A DNA stretch of 51,399 nt from Muribaculaceae bacterium (GTDB lineage: Bacteria > Bacteroidota > Bacteroidia > Bacteroidales > Muribaculaceae). The position numbers were made by a program, and so were the translations under genes. This document shows, in pieces, positions 18,272 to 26,099 of this stretch. The notes beneath the pieces were generated by a model. That model ran no database searches. It saw only the letters and a program-made list of their open reading frames with translations, and had not been told where the DNA came from. The stretch spans positions 1 to 51,399 of the forward strand of contig JAGAJP010000018.1 in NCBI GenBank assembly GCA_017626045.1. Direction: 5' to 3'. Numbering within the stretch: position 1 is the stretch's first letter; each line of letters starts with the position of its first letter.

Positions 18272-18850
18272 TAGATTGTTGTATCGCTGGCCCACGATAG
18301 CCCAGTCGATCACATTCCATTGCGCGTCGATATAATCGGCGCGTCGGTTCTCATAGTCGAGATAATAGGCATGTTCCCAGACATCGATAGTCAGGAGCGG
18401 TGTCAGCCCTTCGGTGAGTGGCGACTCCGCGTTCTTGCCCTGGGTGATGATGAGTTTGCCTCGGCTGTCGGCAGAAAGCCATACCCATCCGGATCCGAAG
18501 AGACTTTTCCCAGCCTCTTTCATAGTCTCCTTCAAGTTTTCCACAGAATCGAAAGTCTCTTCGATTTTCCTGCGGAAAGCGCCTTCCGGCTCGCGTGCAC
18601 CCTCGGGGTCGAAGGTGAAGAAATAGAATACGTGGTTCCACGCCTGGGAGGCGTTGTTGAATAGAATTCCGGAACTGTTCCTGACAATGTCGTCGAGCGG
18701 CATGTCCTGATATTCCGTTCCTTCGATCAGTGACTGTGTTGTGTCGAAATAAGCCTTGGTATGTTTTCCATAATGCAGGCTTACCGTGCGTTCGGAAATG
18801 AACGGCGCCAGAGAGTCGGGCGCATAGGGAAGTTTGGGTTGTGCATTCAT
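18257..18850 (-). CDS. sodB: Superoxide dismutase, Fe/Mn family
   Basis: 197 residues, full length. Predicted metal ligands are His26, His73, Asp156 and His160 (in SLHYGKH, WNHVF and DVWEHAYY). Gln69 in ASQAWNH lies at the position where iron-type and cambialistic enzymes carry the second-sphere glutamine, so iron or dual metal use is likely. It converts superoxide to peroxide and oxygen in the cytoplasm, useful for an anaerobe meeting oxygen. It is 33 bp behind the thiamine-phosphate-synthase-like gene and may share its transcript. Confidence 0.95.
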   Translation of the reverse strand: MNAQPKLPYAPDSLAPFISERTVSLHYGKHTKAYFDTTQSLIEGTEYQDMPLDDIVRNSSGILFNNASQAWNHVFYFFTFDPEGAREPEGAFRRKIEETFDSVENLKETMKEAGKSLFGSGWVWLSADSRGKLIITQGKNAESPLTEGLTPLLTIDVWEHAYYLDYENRRADYIDAQWNVIDWAIVGQRYNNLFENL

Positions 18851-18883
18851 AGAAGATTAAATTTAGATATATTAAACATACGG

Positions 18884-19534
18884 TTAACCGTTTTGTTTGA
18901 GCTTGTCCTGCTCACGCTGCTCGTATATTTTCAGGAGTTCGATGCAGCGGGCGGTCTCGGCGGCAATGTCGGGCGCGTCTGCCAGGGCTTCCGACATGGC
19001 GACTCCGTTGCATCCGGCGTCCATTAGGGGAGCGATGTCGTTGAATGTCACGCCTCCGCTTGCCACGCGTGGAAGTTCGAGTTCCCGGTTTTCCATATAC
19101 CGGCATATCTCGGCTGTTCCGTCGATGCCGAGAGGAGTCAATGTGCATCCATCAATGTGTCGGAACGGACGTATTGCCACATAGTCGATGTCGAGTCCTG
19201 TGAGTGAAGGAATCTGGTCGGAATCGTGCACCTCCACACCTACGATGGCAGCGGCGCCGAGGGTGGCGCGGGCCTGCGACGGAAACACGTCGGCAGGATT
19301 CACCACGACTCCTCCCACATTTATTTCCTTGGCAAGCTCCACATGATTTCGGAATGTCAGAAATGCCTGGCGTTCCACACATTCGGGCATTATCTTCTCC
19401 ACTATTCGGCGCACTTCAGACTCTTGCAGTCCGTCGACTGAAAGCTGAATCCAGGCGCATCCCGCGCTCAGGACCTCCTTCACCTGGTCTTCTACGCTTC
19501 GGCGGCTTTTGTTGTCGGTTATATACTGTAGCAT
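18884..19534 (-). CDS. Thiamine phosphate synthase-like (ThiE/TenI) protein
   Basis: 216 residues with a TIM-barrel pattern of the ThiE/TenI group: MLQYITDNKSRRSVEDQV at the start, GVEVHDSDQI..DYVAIRPF in the middle and VASGGVTFNDIAPLMDAGCNGVAMS at the end. ThiE joins the thiazole and pyrimidine moieties of thiamine. The loop that is GPxxPTxTK in true ThiE reads RPFRHIDGCTL here, so substrate use is uncertain and a TenI-like or altered role is possible. No other thiamine genes are nearby. It lies between plsC (32-bp gap) and sodB (33-bp gap). A 10-bp palindrome, cggttaaccg, covers its stop codon. Confidence 0.72.
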   Translation of the reverse strand: MLQYITDNKSRRSVEDQVKEVLSAGCAWIQLSVDGLQESEVRRIVEKIMPECVERQAFLTFRNHVELAKEINVGGVVVNPADVFPSQARATLGAAAIVGVEVHDSDQIPSLTGLDIDYVAIRPFRHIDGCTLTPLGIDGTAEICRYMENRELELPRVASGGVTFNDIAPLMDAGCNGVAMSEALADAPDIAAETARCIELLKIYEQREQDKLKQNG

Positions 19535-19566
19535 GTTTTTCAGTTAAGATTGAAGTTTAGACAGCT

Positions 19567-20319
19567 TCATTGTATTCGTTCACCTGCCGATATACCTTTG
19601 TCGATGTCGGGAAGCGCTGACTCTATGGCATCCCGGCACTGAGCCATCAGCACCTTTGTATTGAAACCCTTCTCACCCGGCAATATCGGCTTATGGATTG
19701 TGATTGTGATGGTGTAGGGGTGGATGATGTATGTGAATCTGGGCATAACCCTGAAAGACCCGTCGATGGTGATCGGGACCACCGGAAGCCGGAACTCCGC
19801 AGCCAGCATGAAAGCCCCGCGCTTGAAAGGAATCATCTTTCCGTCCCATGTGCGGCTGCCTTCAGGGAAAATCACCAGCGACATGCCGTCTTTGAGTTGC
19901 TCCTCCGCCTCCTCTATCGTATGGCGGATGCCTGCGATGTTGGAGTCGTCGACAAATACATTGCCGGCACATTTGCAAGCCCATCCTACCATGAAGATGT
20001 TTTCGAGTTCTTTCTTCATCATCCACTTGAAATTGTGGTTGAGATAGCCGTATACCGACCAGATGTCGAAAGCACCCTGATGGTTTGCGGTGAATACATA
20101 AGACGTTTTCGGGTCTATGTTTTCACGGCCGATGACCTTTACCCTGACGCAGGCGATCAAGCAGCAGAAACGGCTCCAGTAGTGAGCCGGCCAATATCCC
20201 CAGAACGCCTTGCTTCCCAAAGAGCATCCCACCACAGTCGTTATGGCGGCCAGGAAGGTCGCCACAATGAACAGAGGGGCAGCTATCAGCCACTGGTAGA
20301 TACCATACAGTATTTTCAT
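19567..20319 (-). CDS. plsC: 1-acylglycerol-3-phosphate O-acyltransferase
   Basis: 250 residues with an N-terminal membrane helix (about 10-33). The acyltransferase motif I is NHQGAFD (catalytic His80, Asp85) and motif III is FPEGSRTWDG (151-160). The enzyme adds the second acyl chain to lysophosphatidic acid in phospholipid synthesis at the inner membrane. It starts 10 bp after the rprY stop, so it belongs to the same transcript as the response regulator. Confidence 0.9.
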   Translation of the reverse strand: MKILYGIYQWLIAAPLFIVATFLAAITTVVGCSLGSKAFWGYWPAHYWSRFCCLIACVRVKVIGRENIDPKTSYVFTANHQGAFDIWSVYGYLNHNFKWMMKKELENIFMVGWACKCAGNVFVDDSNIAGIRHTIEEAEEQLKDGMSLVIFPEGSRTWDGKMIPFKRGAFMLAAEFRLPVVPITIDGSFRVMPRFTYIIHPYTITITIHKPILPGEKGFNTKVLMAQCRDAIESALPDIDKGISAGERIQ

Positions 20320-20329
20320 GAGTCAGCTT

Positions 20330-21034
20330 TCATTCCTCTTTTGGAACCGGGGCTATCAGTTTGTAGCCTTTCCCGTGAATGTTTATGATCTCGATTGCGG
20401 GATCCGCCTTAAGCAGTTTCCTCAGTTTGGTGATATATACATCCATAGAACGGGCGTTGAAGTAATTGTCGTCTACCCAGATTGTCTTCAGTGCGTAGTT
20501 ACGTTCCAGAATGTCGTTGACGTGAGAGCAGAGGAGCGCCAGAAGCTCGGATTCCTTAGTGGTGAGTTTCTGAGTCGAATCCTCCGACACAAGCACCTGT
20601 TTCTGGGTGTCGAAAGTGAATCGCCCGATTTTGAAGAGCGTGACCTCACGGTCTTTCTTACCTTTGACACGGCGCAGAATGGCATCGATGCGGACCACAA
20701 GTTCCTCCATAGAGAATGGTTTGGTGATGTAGTCGTCAGCTCCGAGTTTGAAACCTTCCAGAATGTCGTCCTTAAGGTTTTTAGCCGTAAGGAAAATAAT
20801 CGGGACTTCGCTGTTGACATTCCTTATTTCCTGAGCAAGAGTGAACCCGTCTTTCTTAGGCATCATCACATCAAGCACACAAAGGTCGTATTTGCCTTTA
20901 AGGAACGCCTTGTAGCCCTTTTCTCCATCAGGATAGAGGTCTGCATTAAACCCCTTTGCCTGAAGAAATTCGCGGAGGAGCATGCCAAGATTCTCATCAT
21001 CCTCACACAAGAGTATTTTAATTTTTTCTTCCAT
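20330..21034 (-). CDS. rprY: Response regulator RprY (OmpR family)
   Basis: 234 residues. The receiver domain has acidic pocket residues in CEDDE (10-14), phosphoacceptor Asp55 (VLDVMMPKKDG) and Lys105 (TKPFSMEE). An OmpR-type winged-helix DNA-binding domain follows, with the ending YITKLRKLLKADPAIEIINIHGKGYKL. The sequence is strongly like RprY of Bacteroides, which acts with the kinase RprX encoded just upstream. The gap between the two genes is 136 bp of AT-rich DNA, so rprY may also have its own promoter. plsC follows after 10 bp. Confidence 0.92.
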   Translation of the reverse strand: MEEKIKILLCEDDENLGMLLREFLQAKGFNADLYPDGEKGYKAFLKGKYDLCVLDVMMPKKDGFTLAQEIRNVNSEVPIIFLTAKNLKDDILEGFKLGADDYITKPFSMEELVVRIDAILRRVKGKKDREVTLFKIGRFTFDTQKQVLVSEDSTQKLTTKESELLALLCSHVNDILERNYALKTIWVDDNYFNARSMDVYITKLRKLLKADPAIEIINIHGKGYKLIAPVPKEE

Positions 21035-21170
21035 ATCTGTTTTATATCTTAGGGATTATTGTTTCGTATTTAACAACTTCTCAATTATATTAACGTATAA
21101 ATTGCGAATATTCCTTTTATATTATGATATTTTTTCATTTTTGACATCGGAATTACTGTATGGCAAATGA

Positions 21171-22661
21171 TTAATCTTCCTCATCGCCACGAGTTTTTAA
21201 CGGGAGCGTGATGGTGAAGGTCGAGCCTTTCCCTAATTCCGACTCCACTCCGATTGTGCCGTGGAAAATGGAGACCATTCTCTTCACGTATGCGAGTCCG
21301 AGACCGAAGCCTTTCACATCGTGGCGGTTGCCGGTGTGGACACGGTAGAACTTGTCGAAAATCTTCTTAAGGTCTTCTTTCTTCATGCCGATTCCATTGT
21401 CGCGGATGCTGATGCGCAGACGGTTGCCCTCTTCATCGGAGGTAGTTACCTCAAGCTGGGGAGGAACTTCTTCATTGCGGTATTTCACGGCATTGTCCAA
21501 AAGAGAGAAGATTACATTGGTAAACTGCATCTCGTCAACCATCACCGTCGCCTCGTCGGCTCCGTTGTAGAATCTCAGACTGCCTCCGAAACGTTCTACC
21601 TTGATCTTGAAGGTAGATACTACGCCGGCGATAATCTTGTTGGCATCGACGGCAGTAAGCGTTATGGCATTGTTGCTGTTGTCAAACACAGACATCTGAA
21701 GCACCTTCTCAACCTGGAAGCGAAGTCGCTTCGACTCGGCGTTGATGACTTCGGAAAGGTGATGGAGAGTTTCGGGCGATTTCCTCACCGAGTCATCGTT
21801 GAGCATCTGGGCTGCGAGGGATATTGTGGATATTGGAGTTTTCAGCTCGTGGGTCATGTTGTTGATGAAGTCAGACTTCATTTCCCCGAGTTTTTTCTGG
21901 CGGAAGGCAAGAATCATCGTGAAAATGAAAATGGCAAGCAGCAGGAGTGTCAGAGCGAGTGTCGGGATTACGAACCTGACAGATGAAAAGATGTAGTTGG
22001 ATTTTGTTGGGAACTCCACTTTCAGTTCATAATGGCTGTCGGCGTTTGGAAACAGACGGGCTGTATACATCTGCTTCTCGTTCATGTCCGGATCATAACC
22101 GGGAGTGGAGTAAATGATGTTTTTCTTGTCGGTTACAGCGAAATTAAATGGCACGCTTAGACCGTTGTTCTCCAGCTCGATGGTCAGAGTGTTTCTTATC
22201 AATGCGGAATCGGCTCGTTCCATCACCGGACGGTGGGATGCATCGTATAAAATGGAGAGTATGACCTCGTTGAGCAGACCGCTTTGGTAAATATACTGGT
22301 TCTTGATTGTTTCCTGCAGGTCCTGATAACGTTTGGCGACGTTTTCCGTTGGCTGCGGAAAAGTGATGATCGGGCCTCGTCCAGCCTGAGGCTGAGCCAT
22401 CAGCATGGTTCCGGAGCCGAGTCCGCGCTCGTCGGATCCATAAGACCGGTCGAGCATGTTTATGTCTTTTTCAAGAAAATGAAGGGTCTCCTGGCGTTCC
22501 AGAAGTCCTACAGTGCCGTAAAGAGCGCGCATCGCGCTCTCTGAAAATTGTGATTCGCGCATCTTTATCATATTCTCAAGATACATTATCTGAAAATAGA
22601 GAAGAGCGCAGAATGTTATGCCCATGACCACTGTCAGCAGCCAAATGATTGATTTCTTCAT
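21171..22661 (-). CDS. rprX: Sensor histidine kinase RprX
   Basis: 496 residues. Two membrane helices (about 5-25 and 228-253) enclose a periplasmic sensor region of about 200 residues. The kinase core has the H-box MTHELKTPIS with His271, an N-box near DNAVKYR, and G-boxes DNGIGM and GFGLGLAYVKRM. It is the partner of RprY downstream. RprX/RprY was first found in Bacteroides fragilis; the signal it senses is not settled. Confidence 0.92.
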   Translation of the reverse strand: MKKSIIWLLTVVMGITFCALLYFQIMYLENMIKMRESQFSESAMRALYGTVGLLERQETLHFLEKDINMLDRSYGSDERGLGSGTMLMAQPQAGRGPIITFPQPTENVAKRYQDLQETIKNQYIYQSGLLNEVILSILYDASHRPVMERADSALIRNTLTIELENNGLSVPFNFAVTDKKNIIYSTPGYDPDMNEKQMYTARLFPNADSHYELKVEFPTKSNYIFSSVRFVIPTLALTLLLLAIFIFTMILAFRQKKLGEMKSDFINNMTHELKTPISTISLAAQMLNDDSVRKSPETLHHLSEVINAESKRLRFQVEKVLQMSVFDNSNNAITLTAVDANKIIAGVVSTFKIKVERFGGSLRFYNGADEATVMVDEMQFTNVIFSLLDNAVKYRNEEVPPQLEVTTSDEEGNRLRISIRDNGIGMKKEDLKKIFDKFYRVHTGNRHDVKGFGLGLAYVKRMVSIFHGTIGVESELGKGSTFTITLPLKTRGDEED

Positions 22662-22793
22662 ATATATCAGTTATCTCTCAGAGATCTTGTGTGTTTTGTC
22701 ATTATGAAACAGTTTGGTTTATAAGCAGCATCCAAAGCTTGCTTTATAATTTTTAACACTTTCCCCGCCCCCTTTGTTCTCATATCGAAAAAA

Positions 22794-22823
22794 TGTCCGG
22801 TCTCGCAGACCGAAAAACGGACA
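22794..22823. terminator. Competing hairpins with flanking T/A tracts
   Basis: cggtctcgcagaccg (22798-22812) forms an inner 6-bp stem. The outer words tgtccg (22794-22799) and cggaca (22818-22823) can pair as an alternative. T-rich runs follow on both strands (tattttttc on plus, attttttcg on minus). It may be the terminator of the NimA-like gene transcript, 360 bp away, or a bidirectional stop before rprX. Confidence 0.45.
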
Positions 22824-22896
22824 CTATTTTTTCACTCATTTTTTCAAAAAGCTCATATACCTCCAACTATATAAGAATCAACACTAAAGCACTTAC

Positions 22897-22942
22897 CACT
22901 TCCGCACTTGGCCAACTTTCACTTCCGTACTTGACCAATTTT
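22897..22942. repeat. 23-bp direct tandem repeat
   Basis: The units at 22897-22919 and 22920-22942 differ at four positions (cacttccgcacttggccaac versus cacttccgtacttgaccaat). Confidence 0.6.
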
Positions 22943-23009
22943 AATTTTGAATTTTGACTTATCTGGGCGTACTTATAATATGCGCACAAAGTATCTGGGC
23001 ATTTTTATC

Positions 23010-23088
23010 TCTCACGCAGAGGCGCAGAGAAGCAGAGACTCCTACTTTTGATTTTTGAGGCTCTGCTACTCTGCGGCTCGGCGTGAGA
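23010..23088. repeat. Long imperfect inverted repeat (CTCACGCAGAGGCGCAGAG type)
   Basis: tctcacgc at 23010-23017 pairs with gcgtgaga at 23081-23088. The inner parts cagaggcgcagagaagcaga and tctgctactctgcggctcgg also pair imperfectly. Purine words of this kind recur in intergenic DNA of many Bacteroidetes. It lies about 98 bp beyond the NimA-like gene and may end its transcript. Confidence 0.5.
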
Positions 23089-23185
23089 AAAAAATACGAT
23101 GGAAGAGCTGGACCTGATACGCCGGAAAAGCAAAAGCAAAAGAGCCTACCCGACTTCCAAAGGCACTAAAAAACATTGATTTGCC

Positions 23186-23668
23186 TCACGGCTTGCATTT
23201 GCCGACAGGAGGCTCGGTGAGGGTAATGCGTATTATGGTGGTGTGTGAGAGGCTACGGGCGATAGCTTCATCGAAATGATCCATGTATTTGGGCAAGAAC
23301 CGCTGGCATAGAAGGCGCAAAGCCTCTATCTTTTCCTGATCATCCTTTACTTCCTCTACCCTGCCTATGGCTATTGCCGAGTGATAGTATTCGGTATAGT
23401 TGCCTTTCTCTTCCTCGAATTTGGGAGTACATTTGCTGACGGCGGAAAGACTCACCGTCGGGTTTGCCCGGAGGCAATCTATTTTCTCGCCTTCTGCGGC
23501 ACAATGGAAATAGAACGTCCTGCGGTCTTTTCTGACGAGTGAAAGAGGAAGACCGTAAGGCGTGCCGTCAGGACGAACCATGCTTACAGTGACATATGGC
23601 GCCCTGTCGAAAACTTCAAATGCCCACTCCGCATCCTTCTCTCCGGATGCCTTTCTCATTGGTTTCAT
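23186..23668 (-). CDS. Pyridoxamine 5'-phosphate oxidase-like flavoprotein (NimA-like)
   Basis: 160 residues, a single split-barrel FMN-binding fold. Features are VTVSMVRPDGTPYGLPLSLV, FYFHCAAEGEKIDCLRANP and the later YYHSAIAIGRVEEV, which match the family that includes Nim 5-nitroimidazole reductases. The cofactor is probably a flavin and the reaction a reduction; whether it acts on nitroimidazoles cannot be told. It is monocistronic, flanked by non-coding DNA on both sides, and marks the left edge of the accessory island. Confidence 0.85.
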   Translation of the reverse strand: MKPMRKASGEKDAEWAFEVFDRAPYVTVSMVRPDGTPYGLPLSLVRKDRRTFYFHCAAEGEKIDCLRANPTVSLSAVSKCTPKFEEEKGNYTEYYHSAIAIGRVEEVKDDQEKIEALRLLCQRFLPKYMDHFDEAIARSLSHTTIIRITLTEPPVGKCKP

Positions 23669-24137
23669 ACTACTTTAGTTCAGATATTTATTCTTTATTG
23701 TATACCTCTCAACTTCTCTATCCTCTATAAGGAAATGAACTCGCCTATATGTTTCATCATCTGCATACTTCATTGTAGGCATATCAATCTTAAAATTTGA
23801 GACTTTACACTAATCCTCTGAACTCCTTACAAAATTACAAAAAATATACCAACACACAAATTATTCTCGATGACGCTCTTGTTTAAATTCTCAAATTAAA
23901 CCTTCGACGGAACAATTCACTCGATTGTACCTTCAAAGGAACAATTCGCATAATTGTACCTTCGACGGAACAATTCTTTTAGACAACATGATTGGGCGAT
24001 ATGGAGGGAGCGATCTCCGAGCGCGACACCGAAGCTCAGTGATTGTCCACTTCACACGCGGAGCGTGCTCTCCCACACCGGCGCCTTTGAATAGCAAACA
24101 CTATTGCTATGTAAATTTATAATTTAGCAATCAGATA
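23669..24137. other. AT-rich intergenic region at the island border
   Basis: No coding frame is supported. The main feature is the 29-bp tandem repeat at 23901-23976. It is followed by a GC-richer patch (24000-24100) without recognisable content, and then the promoter of the small ORF at 24191. Confidence 0.6.
23901..23976. repeat. 29-bp tandem repeat, 2.6 copies
   Basis: Units start at 23901, 23930 and 23959, each beginning ccttc(gac/aaa)ggaacaattc and ending (c/a)(g/a)attgta; the third is cut after 18 bases. Each boundary creates the dyad attgt...acaat around ccttcgacgg, so neighbouring units can fold into small hairpins. Confidence 0.7.
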
Positions 24138-24169
24138 TTTGCAAATTTTGTTTTATTGTTGTAACTTTG
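24138..24169 (+). promoter_or_regulatory. Promoter of the small ORF at 24191
   Basis: TTTG at 24138-24141 and TAACTTTG at 24162-24169 are exact -33 and -7 boxes with 20 bp between them. The predicted start near 24176 lies 15 nt before the ATG. Confidence 0.55.
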
Positions 24170-24190
24170 TACTCTAAAACAGAATCTGAT

Positions 24191-24334
24191 ATGGCAATGA
24201 CAATCAACTCATCACCTGTGCTGACAGGTGAATCTGCACGAGCTTTCATTGAGGAAGCAGAGCGTAACGGCAAACTGCCAACGCCATGCCTTTCGCCTGA
24301 ACGCGAAGCGCAGATAGCTGAATTTTTAAGATAA
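24191..24334 (+). CDS. Small antitoxin-like ORF, probably truncated
   Basis: 47 codons: MAMTINSSPVLTGESARAF at the start, then a charged helical part ending PEREAQIAEFLR. A good promoter lies just upstream. Reading on in the same frame past the TAA gives SREFIFPPKDKKK and a TGA that overlaps the next ATG at 24373 (ATGA). That is the layout of an intact two-gene module whose first gene acquired a stop. The size and amphipathic helix are antitoxin-like, but I do not recognise the family; the role is inference. Confidence 0.4.
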   Translation: MAMTINSSPVLTGESARAFIEEAERNGKLPTPCLSPEREAQIAEFLR

Positions 24335-24372
24335 TCACGCGAGTTCATTTTTCCTCCCAAGGATAAGAAAAA

Positions 24373-24516
24373 ATGAACCCGGGCAGTTTTATTCTTGAAC
24401 GCGATGCTGTGATGCGGCCTTACGCGGCTGATGTCGCAGCTTATTGTGCGCCTTTTTCATGTCACTATCTCTACTCTCGCCATGCTTTCCTCCTTCTTCG
24501 GACAGCCGATAATTAA
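24373..24516 (+). pseudogene. Short remnant of a downstream partner gene
   Basis: 47 codons starting MNPGSFILERDAVMRPYA, placed exactly where the second gene of a coupled pair would begin (ATG overlapping the TGA of the extended upstream frame). The frame stops at 24516 with no continuation in other frames that I can recognise. The opening FILE plus FSC word are faintly reminiscent of small GNAT acetyltransferase toxins. This is weak evidence; it may not be expressed. Confidence 0.25.
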
Positions 24517-24645
24517 TGTCTCATAATGAAATATTAAGACATCTAATTCCTGAGCATTATGAAAATAAGTAATCGTGTTAAACGGAATATTTCTATTATC
24601 AATTAAAACGATTGCCTGTGCTTTGTCATACTGTAGCTCAGGCAT
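24457..24645 (-). CDS. Small hypothetical ORF
   Basis: 62 codons, beginning MPELQYDKAQAIVLIDNRN and ending ESMARVEIVT. The codon pattern is plausible, and the frame stays open upstream to about 24711 without another ATG, so it may be the 3' part of a longer decayed gene. It overlaps the remnant on the other strand. I recognise no family. Confidence 0.25.
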   Translation of the reverse strand: MPELQYDKAQAIVLIDNRNIPFNTITYFHNAQELDVLIFHYETLIIGCPKKEESMARVEIVT

Positions 24646-24677
24646 TTGTGCCCCAACAGGAGCTCCATTATATGTAG

Positions 24678-24704
24678 GAGGCTGTGTCGTAATGACACAG
24701 CCTC
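24678..24704 (-). terminator. Hairpin terminator of the four-gene operon
   Basis: gaggctgtgtc (24678-24688) pairs with gacacagcctc (24694-24704) over a 5-base loop, 60 bp beyond the Sel1 gene stop. Hairpins with this gaggctgtgtc word are common transcript ends in Bacteroidetes. No long U-tract is present. Confidence 0.65.
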
Positions 24705-24764
24705 TTCAAAGGTTTGAGCTTTTTCTTATTCTGAAACCGCTTTATCCGGTTCAATGGGACAGTT

Positions 24765-26099
24765 TTATTGAACTGTTGCTGTCTCCCATGAAGACTGCGG
24801 TATTGTCACGCCATGTTGTGACGCCTCATTTCGAATCCTTTGCATATTCTTTTGGGCATCGCGAAGATTTCGTTTAAGTGTCACGACATTTCCTCCAATG
24901 TTTGAACGATTGCCGATTGTTCCGGATATCTGTCCGTTATTGTTGTATTGTGACCCCAATGTAGTCAGTGAATTGTAGGCACCTTGCGCCAGTCGCTCAT
25001 ATCTTCGATACTGTGATTCATAATCAAACGTGGAGGAAGAACTGTTTCCTGAGTTGCTACCTCCTGTATAGCCGGAGGAATCGTATGTGGAGCCACTTTG
25101 ATTAGCGTATTCGGATCCATCCTCAAGATACATCGGCAAATATACGTCCCCGTATGGATTTTGAATGATATTCTTCATCTGATAACCGGGTCCAACTGCA
25201 TATATGCCGTACCATCCGCCATCATACCATGTCCATTCGCCATAGTATTTGGTCGGTTTGCATTTACTTCCATTGACCTTTATATAGTCCCTGTATATTT
25301 CCACTGTTTGACCGGGTGCCTCAATGCCGTTAATCTGACCCATCGCGGAGTATCCGGTTCCGGAAATTGTATATGTGCCTTTGAATAACGGAGTGTCTGA
25401 CGATGTAGAGGAAGAGGAACTGCTCTCCGCTATGCTTGAGCCGGAAGATGATCTTTTTGAACTACCGGGATGGTAAGAAACATTCAATTCACGAAGACTT
25501 TTAGCACAAAATTCATCCTCTTCATGATTCTCATCCCAATATAAATCCATCCTTTTCTTAAGCCAGTATATGGCTTCCTCTCTTTCTCCTTTTTTCTGAA
25601 AATGAAGTCCAAGAGAATAACAGGCAGACATATATCCATTATTTGCAGCTTTCTTAGTCCATCTAAGATATTCATATTCATCTTTTGGGAGACCTTTTCT
25701 CCCGTCTTTATAAAGTTTCCCTAATTCATATTGAGCCCAAGTAATGTCATTTATATCAATAGTGGTAAAAATATTGGTATTCTCAGCACATTTCTTAAGC
25801 CAATAAACATACTTTTCATCATTTTCCGCAAGTCCATACCAGCCAAATTCATAAGCATTTATCAAACTTGTTTGGGCAAACGGAACGCCGTTTTCGGCGG
25901 ACTTTATAAGCCATGACATTCCTTCCTCACTTATTGAGTGGGTTTTTGGCAGAAAATGTTTTGCTACCTTATATTGAGCCCAAGCATCGCCGGCTTCTGC
26001 TTTTTTCAAGAGCTCGGCATCCTGACCAAACATCATAACAGGTATCCAAAGCATTATCATGATGGATACACACCTCTTAAAAATTTTGATACTATTCAT
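24765..26099 (-). CDS. Secreted Sel1-repeat protein
   Basis: 444 residues with a signal peptide (hydrophobic 10-24, ending VMMFGQ). Residues about 27-200 hold Sel1-like helical repeats (AEAGDAWAQYKVAKHF, AENGVPFAQTSLINAYEFGW, WAQYELGKLYKDG, AANNGYMSACYSLGLHF). A Ser-rich linker (about 220-245) leads to a beta-rich part (FKGTYTISGTGYSAMGQING to VYLPMYLEDG), a second Ser/Gly linker and a C-terminal coiled segment. Sel1 repeats bind proteins. It is the last gene of the operon, and its ATG overlaps the stop of the GH13 gene by 4 bp (ATGA), pointing to translational coupling. Base composition is AT-richer than the window's housekeeping genes. Confidence 0.75.
   Translation of the reverse strand: MNSIKIFKRCVSIMIMLWIPVMMFGQDAELLKKAEAGDAWAQYKVAKHFLPKTHSISEEGMSWLIKSAENGVPFAQTSLINAYEFGWYGLAENDEKYVYWLKKCAENTNIFTTIDINDITWAQYELGKLYKDGRKGLPKDEYEYLRWTKKAANNGYMSACYSLGLHFQKKGEREEAIYWLKKRMDLYWDENHEEDEFCAKSLRELNVSYHPGSSKRSSSGSSIAESSSSSSTSSDTPLFKGTYTISGTGYSAMGQINGIEAPGQTVEIYRDYIKVNGSKCKPTKYYGEWTWYDGGWYGIYAVGPGYQMKNIIQNPYGDVYLPMYLEDGSEYANQSGSTYDSSGYTGGSNSGNSSSSTFDYESQYRRYERLAQGAYNSLTTLGSQYNNNGQISGTIGNRSNIGGNVVTLKRNLRDAQKNMQRIRNEASQHGVTIPQSSWETATVQ

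Larger units (their letters stand above)
22662..23185. other. Intergenic region with several hairpins and direct repeats
   Basis: No coding frame is supported. The region contains a GC-rich double hairpin at 22794-22823, a 23-bp direct tandem repeat at 22897-22942, the word tatctgggc twice (near 22960 and 22992) and a long imperfect inverted repeat at 23010-23088. It must hold the rprX promoter on the minus strand, but I could not find a convincing TAnnTTTG box. Confidence 0.6.

Noticed and set aside
23901..23976. Possible CRISPR array
   Set aside because: Units are directly adjacent with no unique spacers, and there are no cas genes.
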